A stretch of 64,000 nt of DNA from JAHBNG01 sp039028975 (GCA_039028975.1 JBCCHB010000003.1:124001-188000); one strand, 5' to 3'; counted from the stretch's first letter, positions 48,601 to 57,800 are shown. The notes: generated by a model not told the origin, from the sequence alone. Translations and numbers: made by a program.

Positions 48601-48697
48601 GGGACTCAGAGGGTCCGTTGTAGACAATATCATCCCCATCGAGCTGCAGATGGCCGCCTTCTTTTTGAAGTGAATCTAGAAAGAGACGCCAATTCAT
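39614..48697 (-). CDS. Gene B: hybrid NRPS-PKS, TubC docking-C-A(Thr)-PCP-KS-AT-KR-ACP
   Basis: This 3027-residue subunit switches the assembly line from polyketide to amino acid and back. Order: TubC-like docking domain (1-55); condensation domain with HHLIFDG (187-193); adenylation domain (about 570-1120) with TSGSTGKPKG; PCP Ser1186; KS (from about 1248) with QTACSTS (Cys1429), typical of KSs that accept from a PCP; AT with Ser1962 in GHSLGD and VAAH at 2059-2062; KR with Tyr2735, no LDD; ACP Ser2913; C-terminal docking-like helix. Residues at the ten Stachelhaus positions read D787 F788 W791 N830 I871 G873 M899 V907 H908 K1107, the threonine code. The KR should reduce the Thr-derived carbonyl, giving a 4-amino-3,5-dihydroxy acid. 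ATG at 48697 has a good ribosome binding site. It follows the only sizeable gap and overlaps gene C by one base. Confidence 0.96.
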   Translation of the reverse strand: MNWRLFLDSLQKEGGHLQLDGDDIVYNGPSESLTPERLQTLKGHKAEIIDFIRRDFTLHPVSYGQNSLWFEYQMTPDGAGYNISLALRIHSPLDSAALRKAFQGLVNRHAALRTTFTVVEGVPNQVVHRHLQVNIEPVDASQWTEDFLYEQATAAHEAPFDLEDGPLFRLNLWMQHHQEHVLLVTLHHLIFDGWSKWILLDEMEHLYRAALSNTKPTLPPLKTSYTDYVEWQHAMIEGEGDKLWTYWQEQLSGDLPLLELPLDHPRPATSRYEGASLPITISSEKTDQLRLLAQKHSVTPYMLFLATFQLLLHRYTGQDDILVGSPMAGRSRPEFASIFGYFVSPVMMRAHLADNPTFAQLLQQIRRSVLGAFEHQDFPFQLLVERLKPIRLPNRAPIYDAMFTMQQPQTNLVAGDPSDLPSDAASGEPEAEFVDPSIKELGQIQWGELEVSYYPLAQYGGAFDLFLELSQEPDTITGFIHYNPNLFEAGTIQRMANHFFKLLDGVIQNPQQLIGEIPLITDAEYHQLLVEWNRPQSRYLESKSPAVDTEGVDSVDSDYRWVHDYANKSLHQLFEEQAVRTPEAIALTLPSESSTIHYPPSTITYRELNARANQLAHHLQSLGVGTTYKPNHSTNYTDLGAETLVGLCVERSIEMVVGILAVLKAGGAYVPLDPTSPPERLAFMLEDSEISILLTQSHLRETVPSTTSAQVVEIDKVGLTQTQGSNPESHCTPDSLAYIIYTSGSTGKPKGVMVTHHNVTRLFAETDHWYHFAEDDVWTLFHSYAFDFSVWELWGALLYGGRLVVAPYLVSRSPEAFYHLLCQEGITVLNQTPSAFRQLIHVEEAILDRDGEIGRQGHQEARANLSLRYIIFGGEALELSSLQPWFDRHGDTTPQLVNMYGITETTVHVTYRPIRQSDLIQDGSGQPASVIGGPIPDLQLYILDAYQQPVPVGLSGELYVGGAGVSRGYLNRPELTEERFLPNPFGAGRLYRTGDLAKRLPDGDIEYLGRIDNQVKIRGFRIELGEIESVLLQHMAIREAVVIVREDAPGDKRLVAYLVVSGQGASGQVASDAPANLRKHLRQQLPDYMVPSAFVFLEAFPLTGNGKLDRKALPTPETVVHTSSSNGDGADAQGPIDDVTAAGSAADNGTSPGSSLQQLVMTIWQEELNVAQVDIHDNFFEIGGHSLLMLQIHSRLQPLVEERLNKPLAVVDLFRYPTIHLLCQYLVPEAAPEEKIKPQVKQLGEQNEIAIVGMAGRFPGASSIAALWENLRNAVESIEFLSDEALMAAGVSPEQLTDPDYVKAAALLEEIEYFDADFFGFSQREAQLLDPQVRLFLECAWEALEHTGCDPERYPGAIGVYAGSGANNYLDYADIALDSSADGDAYDSDSLSAAAIYQAMTANGKDFLSTRLSYKLNLTGPGITVQTACSTSLVAIHLACQGLRNGECDMALAGGVTVNTYQGAGYLYQEGMILSPDGHCRAFDAEANGTVAGSGLGIVALKRLDDALAEGDLIHAVIKGSAINNDGSTKVAYMAPSVDGQVEVIRQALANADVDPNSIAYVETHGTATKLGDQIELTALKEVFQSRMEEPESIPLTLGAVKTNFGHLDTAAGVTNVIKTALALNHQLLPPTLHFTAPNPQLDFPTELFQVQTELMPWPAPSAVNHSVNGTITETTNEVPRRAGVSSFGIGGTNAHVVLEEAPQREPIVHEFERSHHLLTLSGKNERALYALVERYIDFLSDPDGEKQIDEAERRIPTADGFQSTTLLGDICYTTHTGRRHFDCRLSVTGASAQDLTQKLTEHLQGEADGISEGFLASNQTPPKVAFLFTGQGAQYAGMGQELYKTEPIFRHVIDQCDEILQECLGRSLIELLYPAGEQVGKWASGQVGKWASGQVGKWASGQVGKWASDETKPANLSPANLPNDLMESHPCGQAVNFALECALVELWRSWGVEPDYVLGHSLGDFAAAYTAGVLSLEDGLRLVTERGKLMETADGDMLSVMASEAEAAPFVSEYADVTIGVVNGPKSIVISGQRIHVAQVDDALQEAGFKTRKLAIPVAAHSPMLDPVLDEFEAAVERVTLSPPTSAVVSSMTGALANDDLTDPAYWRRHLRNTVHFDQGVRTLSELGCTLFIEIGPKPTLLGMVEQVLDAMIDDVGVENQGDKVLLEYPVMLPSLRNSVPDWEQMLTSLGELYVQGIEIDWDSFDKNYRRRKVALPSYPFQRQRYWIERNVALMNGMGHGELNGTEAKDGFAQLLSDHTSDGQIEQLTDLIAGRREFSAEDKSMVSKVLAALEAESRALQVTSKIDSMIYEVTWEPQPKSVRVIPETPGYWLILAEHTSTEHANGENFSVGTALARQLSELGETVQVLAADSWSGIANLDELTQQLISADTEKPPLRGVIHLWGLNDPISDLNPASSENGGSLESVLTLPKLTQSQERNLGTLLHIVQTLTTTEDKSPRLWVVTQGAQQVLGNETVDVTQTPLWGFGRNVTLEHSDLWGGLIDIDNHGTPAEMAQTLLAEIWPSDLAESKPTDPRLHGDKSADPGLGEEQIAYRQGERFVARLVSAHPTLTERASSMDSSIDPEGSYLITGGLGSLGLQNAYWLAEQGARHLILIGRRGVQIAEQQAVLDALAAQGADVKIVQVDVADEIGMTQLFADIASTNAPLRGVIHAAGIGAYQSLDSLTWDDFETVLHPKVAGSWLLHRLTAELALDFFIGYSSGAAIWGSKQQSHYGAANHFLDGLMAYRRSQGLPGLSLAWGLWQPADMTSPEAQQFVEGFEAIGVRPFLPEEGLAVQAQLIRTDATQVTVADVDWAHLQTFFELSKPRRFLEKVARQSQSHPSRREVADTDLTSKSGPRKVTLRQRLEEASIEERSPILIQHLQRELGKILGIPTPEKIDMEQGLLDMGLDSLMAVEIRNRLGKSLEQRLPATLIFDYPTLNHLVRYIQQVSGLEWENSTEMTAEMTAEMTSEKQETTPESVSNLSEIASASVTGSTTESMTELEEISDEEAADLLAAKLEKMGFS
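41063..41100 (-). repeat. Palindromic element, gene B copy
   Basis: The core at 41076-41093 is a perfect 7-bp stem (TCCCCGT / ACGGGGA) around a GGAG loop on the plus strand, flanked by ggccgacttg and tcgg. Related copies are at 57661-57750 in gene A. Here it is translated as TDPRLHGDKSAD in the linker before the KR, a different reading frame from the gene A copies. Confidence 0.85.
42931..43072 (-). repeat. Octamer microsatellite in the gene B AT linker
   Basis: A short gcaggtttg-type run is followed by about eleven to twelve perfect copies of cacttgcc (about 42970-43063). Three octamers make one 8-residue unit, so the protein reads GQVGKWAS repeatedly, ending KWASDETKPANL. The position, between the IELLYPAG segment and ESHPCGQAVNF, matches the inserts in gene E and gene D module 2 although this AT is of a different class. 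Confidence 0.95.
45030..48697 (-). other. Gene B NRPS module: TubC docking, C, A (Thr), PCP
   Basis: The first 55 residues (MNWRLFLDSL onward) resemble TubC N-terminal docking domains, which bind the C-terminal tail of the upstream subunit. The condensation domain (about 48520-47200) has PVSYGQNSLWF and an intact HHxxxDG. The A domain (about 46990-45340) has the usual core motifs plus short inserts of repeat-derived sequence, for example near 46880-46925. The PCP (about 45270-45030) carries its serine in FFEIGGHSLL. There is no epimerisation or methylation domain, so L-Thr is the expected residue. Confidence 0.9.
45466..45532 (-). repeat. Octamer-type repeat in the gene B A domain
   Basis: Degenerate gcaggtttg and cacttgcc units encode SGQGASGQVASDAPANL between the LVAYLVV and RKHLRQQLPDYM segments of the adenylation domain. 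It shows the same repeat families inside an NRPS domain at a surface-linker position. Confidence 0.75.
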
Positions 48698-48896
48698 ATT
48701 CTCACCTTATTCTCTGTCCTTGTTGCCTGAGAGTCCACCAATTCAGCCGATGGCAATGGAGTAGATACGCCCAACGTCGCCCATTACTATTGCACGCGGG
48801 TGTACTTAATTGGAGCGTGCTTATTGAGATAACGTTCTAGCCATAACCAGAATCTTATCATACTATCGTGGGTTAAACGTGGGATTCACATCCTGT
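48698..48896. other. 199-base gap between genes A and B, the only real intergenic region
   Basis: No open reading frame of note lies here. On the minus strand there is a TATGAT hexamer early in the gap that could be a -10 box, but no convincing -35 element stands at the right distance. Two inverted repeats are visible: 48753-48793 (nine pairs with a two-base bulge) and 48792-48820 (gcacgc/gcgtgc around a 17-base loop). Neither is followed by a T-run in the transcribed direction, so neither looks like an intrinsic terminator. The gap could hold an internal promoter or a leader for gene B, but this is not proven. Confidence 0.6.
48701..48708 (-). promoter_or_regulatory. Ribosome binding site of gene B
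   Basis: On the minus strand AAGGTGAG ends three bases before the ATG at 48697, with AAGGTG centred about eight bases upstream. It supports this start, which also gives a complete TubC docking domain. Confidence 0.7.
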
Positions 48897-51800
48897 CTAA
48901 ATTCTCACCTCGATTTCCGCCGCAGGAGAATCTAGCTGATCGTCCTCGTTATCTGCTGTTGAATCATTGCCCTTCTCTGAAGGCGAATCGGCTAATGGAG
49001 CAAACTCTGGAGAGGTCTTGGGTGGTTTTCCATCGCCGTACTGGGTCTCGGATAACTGTTCGCCAACCAAGCGGGCCAATCCCTCTATTGACATGTTATC
49101 CATTAATTGGATCACCGGTATTTCCACGGCCAACCCCTGACTGATCTGGTTGCGGATTTCGATGGCCATCAGAGAATCAAGCCCCATCGTCATCAGATCC
49201 ACTTGAGTATCAATTTTTACCGAATCAGGGACTCGCATGATGGTAGCAATTTTGGCGCGTATATATTCGTCAAGACGTTGATGTCGCTCGTCATCAGAAA
49301 GCCTGCTCAGTTCTTCTAACAGTTCGACTTGCCTGACTAGATTCTCCTCTTTCTGGGTAGCTGAATCATCCGCAGTTTCATGAGCTGGGGAATGGCTAAC
49401 CAACTTGGCCAGAAAACGTCTAGGTCTGCCAATCTCGAATAGTGTCTGCAACCTAACCCAATCGACATCTGCCACCGTGACTTGAGCGGCCCCACGTTGC
49501 ATCAAGTAGGCTTGAACAGCCAAAGCCAATTCGGCAGAGAAGGAATGCACGCCAATCGCCTCCAAAGAAGCCTGTATTTCGGGCGATGCCATGCCAGGCG
49601 CATCCCAAGGCCCCCAGGCAAGGCTCAAGCCAGGAAGCCCCTGACTGCGTCGATAGGCCATCAATCCATCTAGGAAATGGTTGGCGGCCCCATAGTGGGC
49701 TTGTCGCTTACTGCCCCAAATGCCAGCACCTGACGAATAGCCAATAAAGAAGTCCAATTCATATTCGGCTGTTAAGCGATGCAATAGCCAGCCACCGAGC
49801 ACTTTGGGGCGCAAGACAGTTTCTATCTCTTCCCAGTGGAGCGTTTGAAGCGCTTGTAGCGAACCTACGCCGGCCACGTGGATAACCCCGCACAGGTCAG
49901 GCCCGCCTTGGGCTACATCTTCTGAAAGCCCGGCAAAGAGCTGGGTCATCCCTACTTCATCGGCCACATCTACCTGGACAATTTTGACCTCAACCCCTTG
50001 GGCCTGTAATTCATCCAGTACGTCTTGTTGCCCTTGAACTTTGACGCTACTGCGTCCGGTTAAAATCAGGTGGCGTGCGCCCTGCTCTGCAAGCCAATAG
50101 GCATTTTGCAATCCTAATCCGCCCAGACCGCCCGTGATGAGGTAGGTACCGTCGGCCCGAATCGAAGGTTTCTTGATGCTCGGTGCCGGTTGCGCGGAAA
50201 CCAATCGGGCTACATAGCGTTCTCCTCGGCGATAGGCAATCTGTTCTTCCCCTTGAGCTTCTCTTTCCTCTTCCTGTTGGAGAATTTCCGCCAAGAGCAA
50301 TTGGGCTGTCTCTTCTGTGGGCGTTCGGCTATCCATATCGATTAGTCCGCCCCACAGTTCGAGATGCTCCAAGGTGACAACCCGGCCCATTCCCCACAGT
50401 GGTGTTTGGGTAACCGCCACTGGCTCGGCTGGGGAAAGTTGCTGCGCACCCTCTGTAATTACCCACATACGAGGCGCTTGCTCCTCGATGGTTGTCAGCG
50501 AATGAACCAAATGCAACACGCTGCCCAGGTTGCGTTTTTGACTTTGCATCAATTCAGCAGGATCACGTTCCTCAACCAGATCGAGTCTATCTGCTCCATC
50601 ATTGAGCGCCCATAAGTGGATGACACCACGAAGAGGGGGTGTTTCGCTATTTGGGGTCAACAGTTGAGCCGTGAGTTCAGTCAGTTCGGCTTCCTCTGTG
50701 ACCAGATCAACAGACTCCCCTAAGTCTGACAGCCGCTGGGCTAAACTTTCCCCTACGCTGACCTTTTTGCCATCGGCTTCGTTCATGCTGGATTCATCAG
50801 TTGCGGCTTCATCAGCTCCACTGCCATTCTCGTGGGCATGATCTTTGGCACTGTATTTGGGTCTGTCTGCAAGGATTAGCCAGCGACCAGCCGTACTCGG
50901 TGGAACCATAGCTGGCGGAGTTTGAGGTTCCCAAGAGACTTCATAGATCATGGAATCAATTTGGGCTGCAATCTGCGATGCGCGGTTTTCAGCCTCCAAT
51001 GCCGCCAGCACTTTAAGGACCATGGACTTGTCTTCGGTAGCAAATTCCTTTCTGCCAGCAATTAGGTCAGTTAGCTGTTCAATGGTGCCATCAGATGTAT
51101 GGGTAGAGAGCAATTGGGCAAAGCTATCCTTGGGTTCACTACCGTTGATGTGGCCGTTGGCTTGGCCGTTTAAATGGCCGTTGGCGGAAGCATTGGCCGA
51201 TCCAGGGGTTTGTGTGCTCTCAGGCCCAGCCCAGTACCGTTGTCGTTGGAATGGATAAGTCGGCAACGTGACCCTGTGCCGTTCATAGGCTTGATCAAAG
51301 CCTTCCCAATCGATGTCGATCCCCCTGGTGTACAGGGTCCCCAAGCTCTCCAGCATCTGCTCCCAGTCACTTACATTCTCTCGCAAGCTGGGGAGGGTTG
51401 TTGGGGTACTCTCGCCCGTTGCTTGCCCATCGGCTAGCTGGCCGACCATGCCCAGCAAGGTCGGTTTGGGGCCTATTTCGATGAAGATCGTACAGCCCTC
51501 GCTGATCAGGGTCTCCACACCGTCAGCAAATCGGACGGTGTTCCGTAGATGCCGCCGCCAGTAGCTCGGGTCTGTTAGCTCATCTGAGACACGTTTCCCC
51601 GTCATGCTGGAGACTACAGGTACATTGGGGTGAGAGAGGACCAGATTTTGTACAGCAGATTCAAAGTCATCTAGCACCGGATCCAGCATGGGAGAGTGGG
51701 CCGCTACAGGAATTTCTAACTGACGCGTTTTGAACCCTGCTTCTTTGAGCTGCTCGGCTACCAGCGCCACATTGGTATCTCCGCCAGAAATGACCACGCT

Positions 51801-54800
51801 TTGGGGACCGTTGATTACCCCAAGGGTAACATCCTCGTAGAGCAGCACTGGGCGGGTATCTGGGCGGGTATCTGAATCGGTATCTGGGCGGGTATCTGAA
51901 TCGGTATCTGGGGCAGTAGTTGTGCTAGAATCACTTTGGGTAATAAAGGGCAGCACCTCTTCCTCTGATGCCATAACCGAGACCATACTGCCTAAAGCCG
52001 TCTCCATCAGTCGACCTCGTTCTATGACCAGTCGAAGCCCATCTTCCAGCGAAAGGACCCCGGCTGTGTACGCCGCAGCGAAGTCACCCAGGCTATGGCC
52101 CAGAACCACTGCTGGTTCAACACCCCATGAGCGCCAGAGATCGGCCAAAGCACATTCGATGGCAAAGTTTACCGCCTGGCCACAGGGGTGAGATTCCATC
52201 AGATCGTTCTGTTCTGGTGGCGCGGTTGGGTAGATTAGCTCCAGCAGGGAGCGCCCCAAATGCTCTTGAGCAACTCGGTCACAGCGATCGATTATAGAGC
52301 GGAAGAGTGAGTCGTCTGCCCCAGTTTGATAGAGCTCTCGTCCCATGTCTAAATACTGAGCACCCTGGCCCGTAAAGAGAAAAGCGATGCGTGGCCTAAG
52401 CTGTGAGGTGCTACCCTGTACAATACCCAGCCCACTTTCGCCCTTTTCAACAAGAGCTAGTTTGCTCTGTAAGTCTGTATAGCTTTCGGCAACAACGGCA
52501 AGCCGATGGTTGAAATGGCTTCGCCTAACTGCTGCTGAATGACAGAGATCGCCCAAATCAATATCACGATGCTCCTCCAAGTACGTGGTGTATCGACTCG
52601 CCAAATCTGGCAAAGCCTCTGCATTCTTGGCGGACAACGTCAACAGATGCCGCGGACGAGCTTTGTCTACCACCTGCTCACTCGCACCTTGCCCACTTGC
52701 CACTTGCCCACTTGCCACTTGCCCACTTGCCACTTGCCCACTTGCCACTTGCCCACTTGCTCCTACCACGATATGGGCATTGGTCCCGCTGACACCAAAG
52801 GCACTGATTCCCGCCAGAGCCAGAGTTCCCTCGGCCACGCCGGGCCAGGGTTGAAGCGTGGTTGGGATATCAATGGCAAAGTCATCCCACTCGATGTGAG
52901 GGCTGGGCGTTGTAAAGTGCAGATGGGGCGGCAGTTGACCATAATGCAAGGACAATACCGTCTTCATGAAGCCCGTAATACCAGCCGCTGCTTCCAGATG
53001 ACCCATATTGGTCTTGACCGAACCAACCAGTAGCGGCTCTCTTCGCTTGGCCCCAAAGACTGCGCCTAGTGCCCGAATTTCAATGGGATCCCCCAGCGAA
53101 GTTCCTGTACCGTGGGCTTCAATGTACCCTACCTCGTCTGGGGTCACCTGGGCATTAGCCAGCGCTTGATTGATTAGCTTCTCGTGGGCCAACTTATTCG
53201 GAACGGTAAATCCACTGCTAGAGCCATCATGGTTGACTGCGCTACCTTTAATGACGGCCAAAATTTTGTCACCATCTGCTTCCGCTTCACTGAGTCGTTT
53301 GAGTAGAACCATGCCACTCCCTTCACCGCGACCGTACCCATCGGCTGAAGCATCAAAGGTTTTACAGCGGCCATCAGGCGCTAAAGCTTGCATCTGGGAC
53401 AGCCCAATGTGGCCGATGGGTGAAAGCATGAGACTGACACCGCCGGAGAGGGCGAGATCACATTCACCAGTGCGCAAGCTTTGGCATGCCAAGTGGAGTG
53501 CCACAAGGGACGATGAACAAGCCGAATCAACGGCCATGGTGGGGCCTTGCAGACCTAGGAAGTAGGCCAGCCGCCCGGCAGCTGCATTACTCGCAGAACT
53601 GGTAATGCCATACAGATCCATGTCCGCCCAATCATGGCTACCAGTTGCCAGACCATAGTCACCACCGCTAATGCCGATAAAGACACCCGTTTGGCTGTCA
53701 ACAAGCTGGCTCGGCACCAGCCCGGCTCGTTCTAATGTCTCCCAGCCGACCTCCAAGAGAATCCTATGTTGGGGATCCATGCTCTCAGCCTCCCGAGGTG
53801 AGATGCCAAAGAAGAGCGGATCGAACTGGTCTGCCTGTTCAATAAATGCGGCTTCCCTAGTATACATCTTGCCAGGCATGGGGCGTTGCGCATCGTAAAA
53901 TTCATCCAGATCCCAGCGGGATTTGGGGACTTCTCTCATCATATCTGTCCCTGCCTGGAGAAGCTGCCAAAAGTCTTCAGGCGTATTGGCACCCGGAAGA
54001 CGACAGGCCATGCTGACGACGGCAATTGGCTCATCCATGCCAATGGTTCGGTTCACAGAGTGGCTTGGCTCGACCCCCTGAGCGGCACTCCCTGAGCCTT
54101 CTGCTTCTACCGAGGAAGCAGAGAGGGGCAGTTCACTCATCAAGTGGCGAGCTAATGCATCAACGGTTGGATACTCAAAGGCAATGGTCGATGAGAGAGA
54201 TATGCCCAAAGTACGCGCCAACTGACGACGGAGTTCCAGGGCCATAATCGAATCCATACCCAAATCGGCAAAGCCAATCGCATGATCCAGCGTCTGATCC
54301 ATATGCTCTCTCAGCCCCAAGATCTCTGCCAAGGTTGCATGTATGTGGTCCCGTAGCGCATCCAGCCGCTGATTGCCTGGAAGCAACTGGAGTTCCTCAA
54401 CAAATTTGGCTCCCTCAGTCGACGATTCACCTGAGTCTTGGCCCGTATCTGCCTGGGCCACTTTCAGCTCGGCCAGGAAACGACGCGGTTTGTGCATCTC
54501 ATAGAGGCTCTTCAGGCTGGACCAATCTACGTCAGCCGCGGTGATTTGTACTGCATCGGTCTGCATGAGGTACTCTTGAATGGCCAGCCCCTCTTCTGGA
54601 GAGAATGAGCGCAGACCCATAGCCAGCAACATGGCTTGAGCTTCGGGTGTGGCCATGCCACCACCAGCCCATGGCCCCCAGGCGATGCTCAGCCCTGGTA
54701 GACCCTGGCTCCTGCGGTAGGCCATCAAGCCATCGATAAAGTGGTTGGCTGCGCCATAGTGGGCTTGGTATTTGCTGCCCCAGATGGCGGCACCCGAGGA

Positions 54801-57800
54801 GTAGCTGATGAAGAAATCGAGATTCCACTCTGTCGTCAGCAAGTGCAACAGCCAGCCACCCACAACTTTGGGACGCAGCACTGCCTCAAAATCATCCCAC
54901 TGTAACGACGGGAGTGCTTTATAACCAGCCACACCCGCTAAATGGATAACCCCACGAAGGAGGGAACCTGCATCAGCGATCTGCTCAAAGAGCTGAACCA
55001 TCCCTGTCACATCTGCCACATCGACTTGGGCAACCTGAATGGTCGCGCCTTTTTCTGTTAGTTCGTCCAGGATGCTCTGCTGATGCTTGGTCTGCACCCC
55101 ACGTCGTCCGGTAAGTATGAGCTGTTTGGCACCTTGCGCAACCAGCCAGCGTACGATTTGCAGCCCTAATCCGCCCAAACCACCTGTTACTAGATAGGTG
55201 CCATCATCCCGTATCTCAATCCTCTCCTGGTTGACTTGCAACTGGGCTGGAACCAGGCGAGCCACATAGCGATTCCCTTGCCGATAGGCGATCTGCTCTT
55301 CGCTCTGCTCTTCAGACTGTAAATCACCAGCAACACCTGACTGCAAAATCTCGGCAAGTATGCTATGGGCCATTTCTGATGCCGTTGCTTTGGGATGATC
55401 CACTGACGGATCTAGATCAATTAATCCCCCCCACAGATCGCCATACTCAAGGGTAACATTGCGTCCCATGCCCCAAAGAGGCGTCTGGGCAACAGAAACG
55501 TCCTCCTCGGGTTCAAGCTGCTGGGCACCCCGAGTCACCACCCAGAGCCGGGGTGATTGACGGGATGATTTATCCGCTGCCCTTGGTTCAGTACCTGATT
55601 CAGTACTTGAGTCAGCTTGAGCCAGTGTCTGGACAATTTGTAGCAGCCCGCCCAGATTGCGTTCCTGACTTTGCATCAGGTTGGCCAGATGCTCTGGAGT
55701 CGCTTGATTATCCTGCGGAGGCATGGCATCAGCCAACGCCCACAGATGGAGGATCCCGCGCAGAGGCAGCTCTTCTTTCTGATAGGTGGCCACTCTTTGC
55801 AGCAACTCAGATAGAGCAATCTGGTCATTGGTTCCACCGTTACTGACTTGCTCTACTTGCTCTCCCCATTCGGTCAACTGATTGGCCAGCGCGTCACCTA
55901 GACTATCTGCATCAGCGTTGCTCTTATCTAGTAGATTATCGTCAACAAGAATAATCCACCGACCCGGCTCAGTTGGTGGGACCAGCTTGCTTGAGATTTG
56001 CTCTCTTTCCCAAGCCACTTGGTAGGTCATCGCCTCAACCTGGGTGGCCTTCTGTTGGGCGCGGTTTTCATCCTCCAACGTATTCAGAACCCGGGTCACC
56101 GTCTCTCGTTCTGTTGCATCAAAGTGGCCTCGAATCGCAACAAGATCAGTCAGCTCTTCTATGCTATTGGTGGAGAGCCACTGGGCAAATCCATTCTGCG
56201 AGGCTCTGCTCTCCTGCAGCCCAGCAAGTTCTCCTCCATCCCCAAGCCAGTAGCGATCTCGCTGGAATGGGTAGGTGGGTAACAGGACCCGTCGCTTGCT
56301 AGCCCCTGTTGGGCTACTCTCTGCAAGGCCTATGTTAGTTTCATGGCTGAGCAATTCCCAATCAAGGTCTACACCGTGGACATACAGTGTTCCGAGATTG
56401 GTCAGCATCTGGTATCGGTCATCCTGCTCATGGTGCAGAGAGGGGATAAGGATAGGCTCTTGAGGCTCAGCTACAGGTGCAGTGACCTGCTCGCCAACAT
56501 CTTGGACAATTACACTCTCAATAATCTGCCCGACCATACCTAGCAACGTGGGTTTGGGGCCAATCTCAACAAAGAGGGTACAGCCTTCAGCCGCTAAGGT
56601 CTTGACTCCATCTACGAAGCGCACGGGTTGACGTAAGTGTTGCCGCCAATAGGTGGGATCGGTCAGTTCGTCGGTTATCATTTGGCCAGTCATGCTGGAA
56701 ACAACCGGTCGCTGGGGAGGCCTGAGAGTAATCTGTTGGCGGATGAGTGTCTCAAATTCATCCAAAACTGGGTCTAGCAACGGTGAATGGGCAGCCATAG
56801 GGACGGCCACTTTTCGCGTCTTGAAGCCGGCCTCTTGGATGGCTTCCGCAGCCGCCATAACGTGCTCGTCTCCACCTGAGATCACTACGCTATAGGGACC
56901 ATTGACGACGCCAATGACCACATCCTCATATGGCTCAACGAAGGGCGCAATATCCGCCTCTGAGCCCATGATGGAGACCATGCTACCTACTGCCTGCTCC
57001 ATCAAGCGACCTCGTTCACTGACTAATCTCAGACCGTCTGCCAAGGAAATCACGCCCGCAGCGTAGGCTGCAGCAAAATCACCCAGGCTGTGGCCCAAAA
57101 CAAAATCGGGCTGAATACCCCACGCCTTCCACAGATCAACCAACCCACATTCCACGGCAAAGTTGACCGCTTGGCCGCAAGGATGGGAATCCATAATATC
57201 GTTGTGCTCTGGCTCTGCTTCCGGATAGAGCAGCTCAATGAGGGAACGTCCCAATACTTCCTGAGCCACCACCTCACAGCGCTCAATCACCGAGCTGAAG
57301 GCGTGCTGGGTTTCGTATAACTCCTGCCCCATTCTCAAATATTGAGCACCCTGACCGGTAAAGAGAAACGCAATTTGAGGAGGCTTCTGTCCAACTGTTC
57401 CATGTAAAAGACCTACGTGCTCCTCACCTTGAGATAGAGCCGTGAGCTTGGTTTGCAGATCGTCCTGATCTGTGGCCACAATTGCCCGTCGCTGATTGAA
57501 GTGGCTCCGCCCGACCCCGGCCGTATAGCAGAGATCCCCTAAATCGCTCTCTGGGTGACTGGTTAAATGATTCAAGTAACGCTGGGCCAACTCGGGCAGT
57601 GCCGACGCACTCTTAGCCGAAATAGGCAACAGATGAAGAGACCTGTTAGCCTGTTGGTCGGCTTGCCCCTGTGGAGACGGGGATGGGTCGGCTTGTCCCT
57701 GTGGAGACAGGGATGGGTCGGCTTGTCCCTGTGGAGACAGGGATGGGTCGGTTACCACTACCACCTGCCCACCTGCTTCTTTCACACCTTCCACCTGCCC

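Larger units (their letters stand above)
48990..54040 (-). other. Gene A module 3: KS-AT-KR-ACP, VAAH-type AT, hand-over to the NRPS
   Basis: KS 54040-52760 with DSACSSS (Cys codon at 53519). AT 52390-51440 with Ser codon at 52095 in GHSLGD, and VAAH. KR about 50170-49490 with Tyr codon at 49694, no LDD. The ACP (Ser codon at 49175) ends in IPVIQLMDNMSIEGL, unlike the FEYPT or FDYPT helix of all other ACPs here. It must donate to the condensation domain of gene B, which may explain its different surface. Confidence 0.85.

Noticed and set aside
48753..48820. Inverted repeats after gene A as an intrinsic terminator
   Set aside because: Neither stem is strongly GC-rich and neither is followed by a run of U in the transcribed direction.
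48840..48880. A sigma-70 promoter around the TATGAT hexamer in the A-B gap
   Set aside because: No -35-like hexamer stands 16-18 bases upstream, so it is not listed as a promoter feature.
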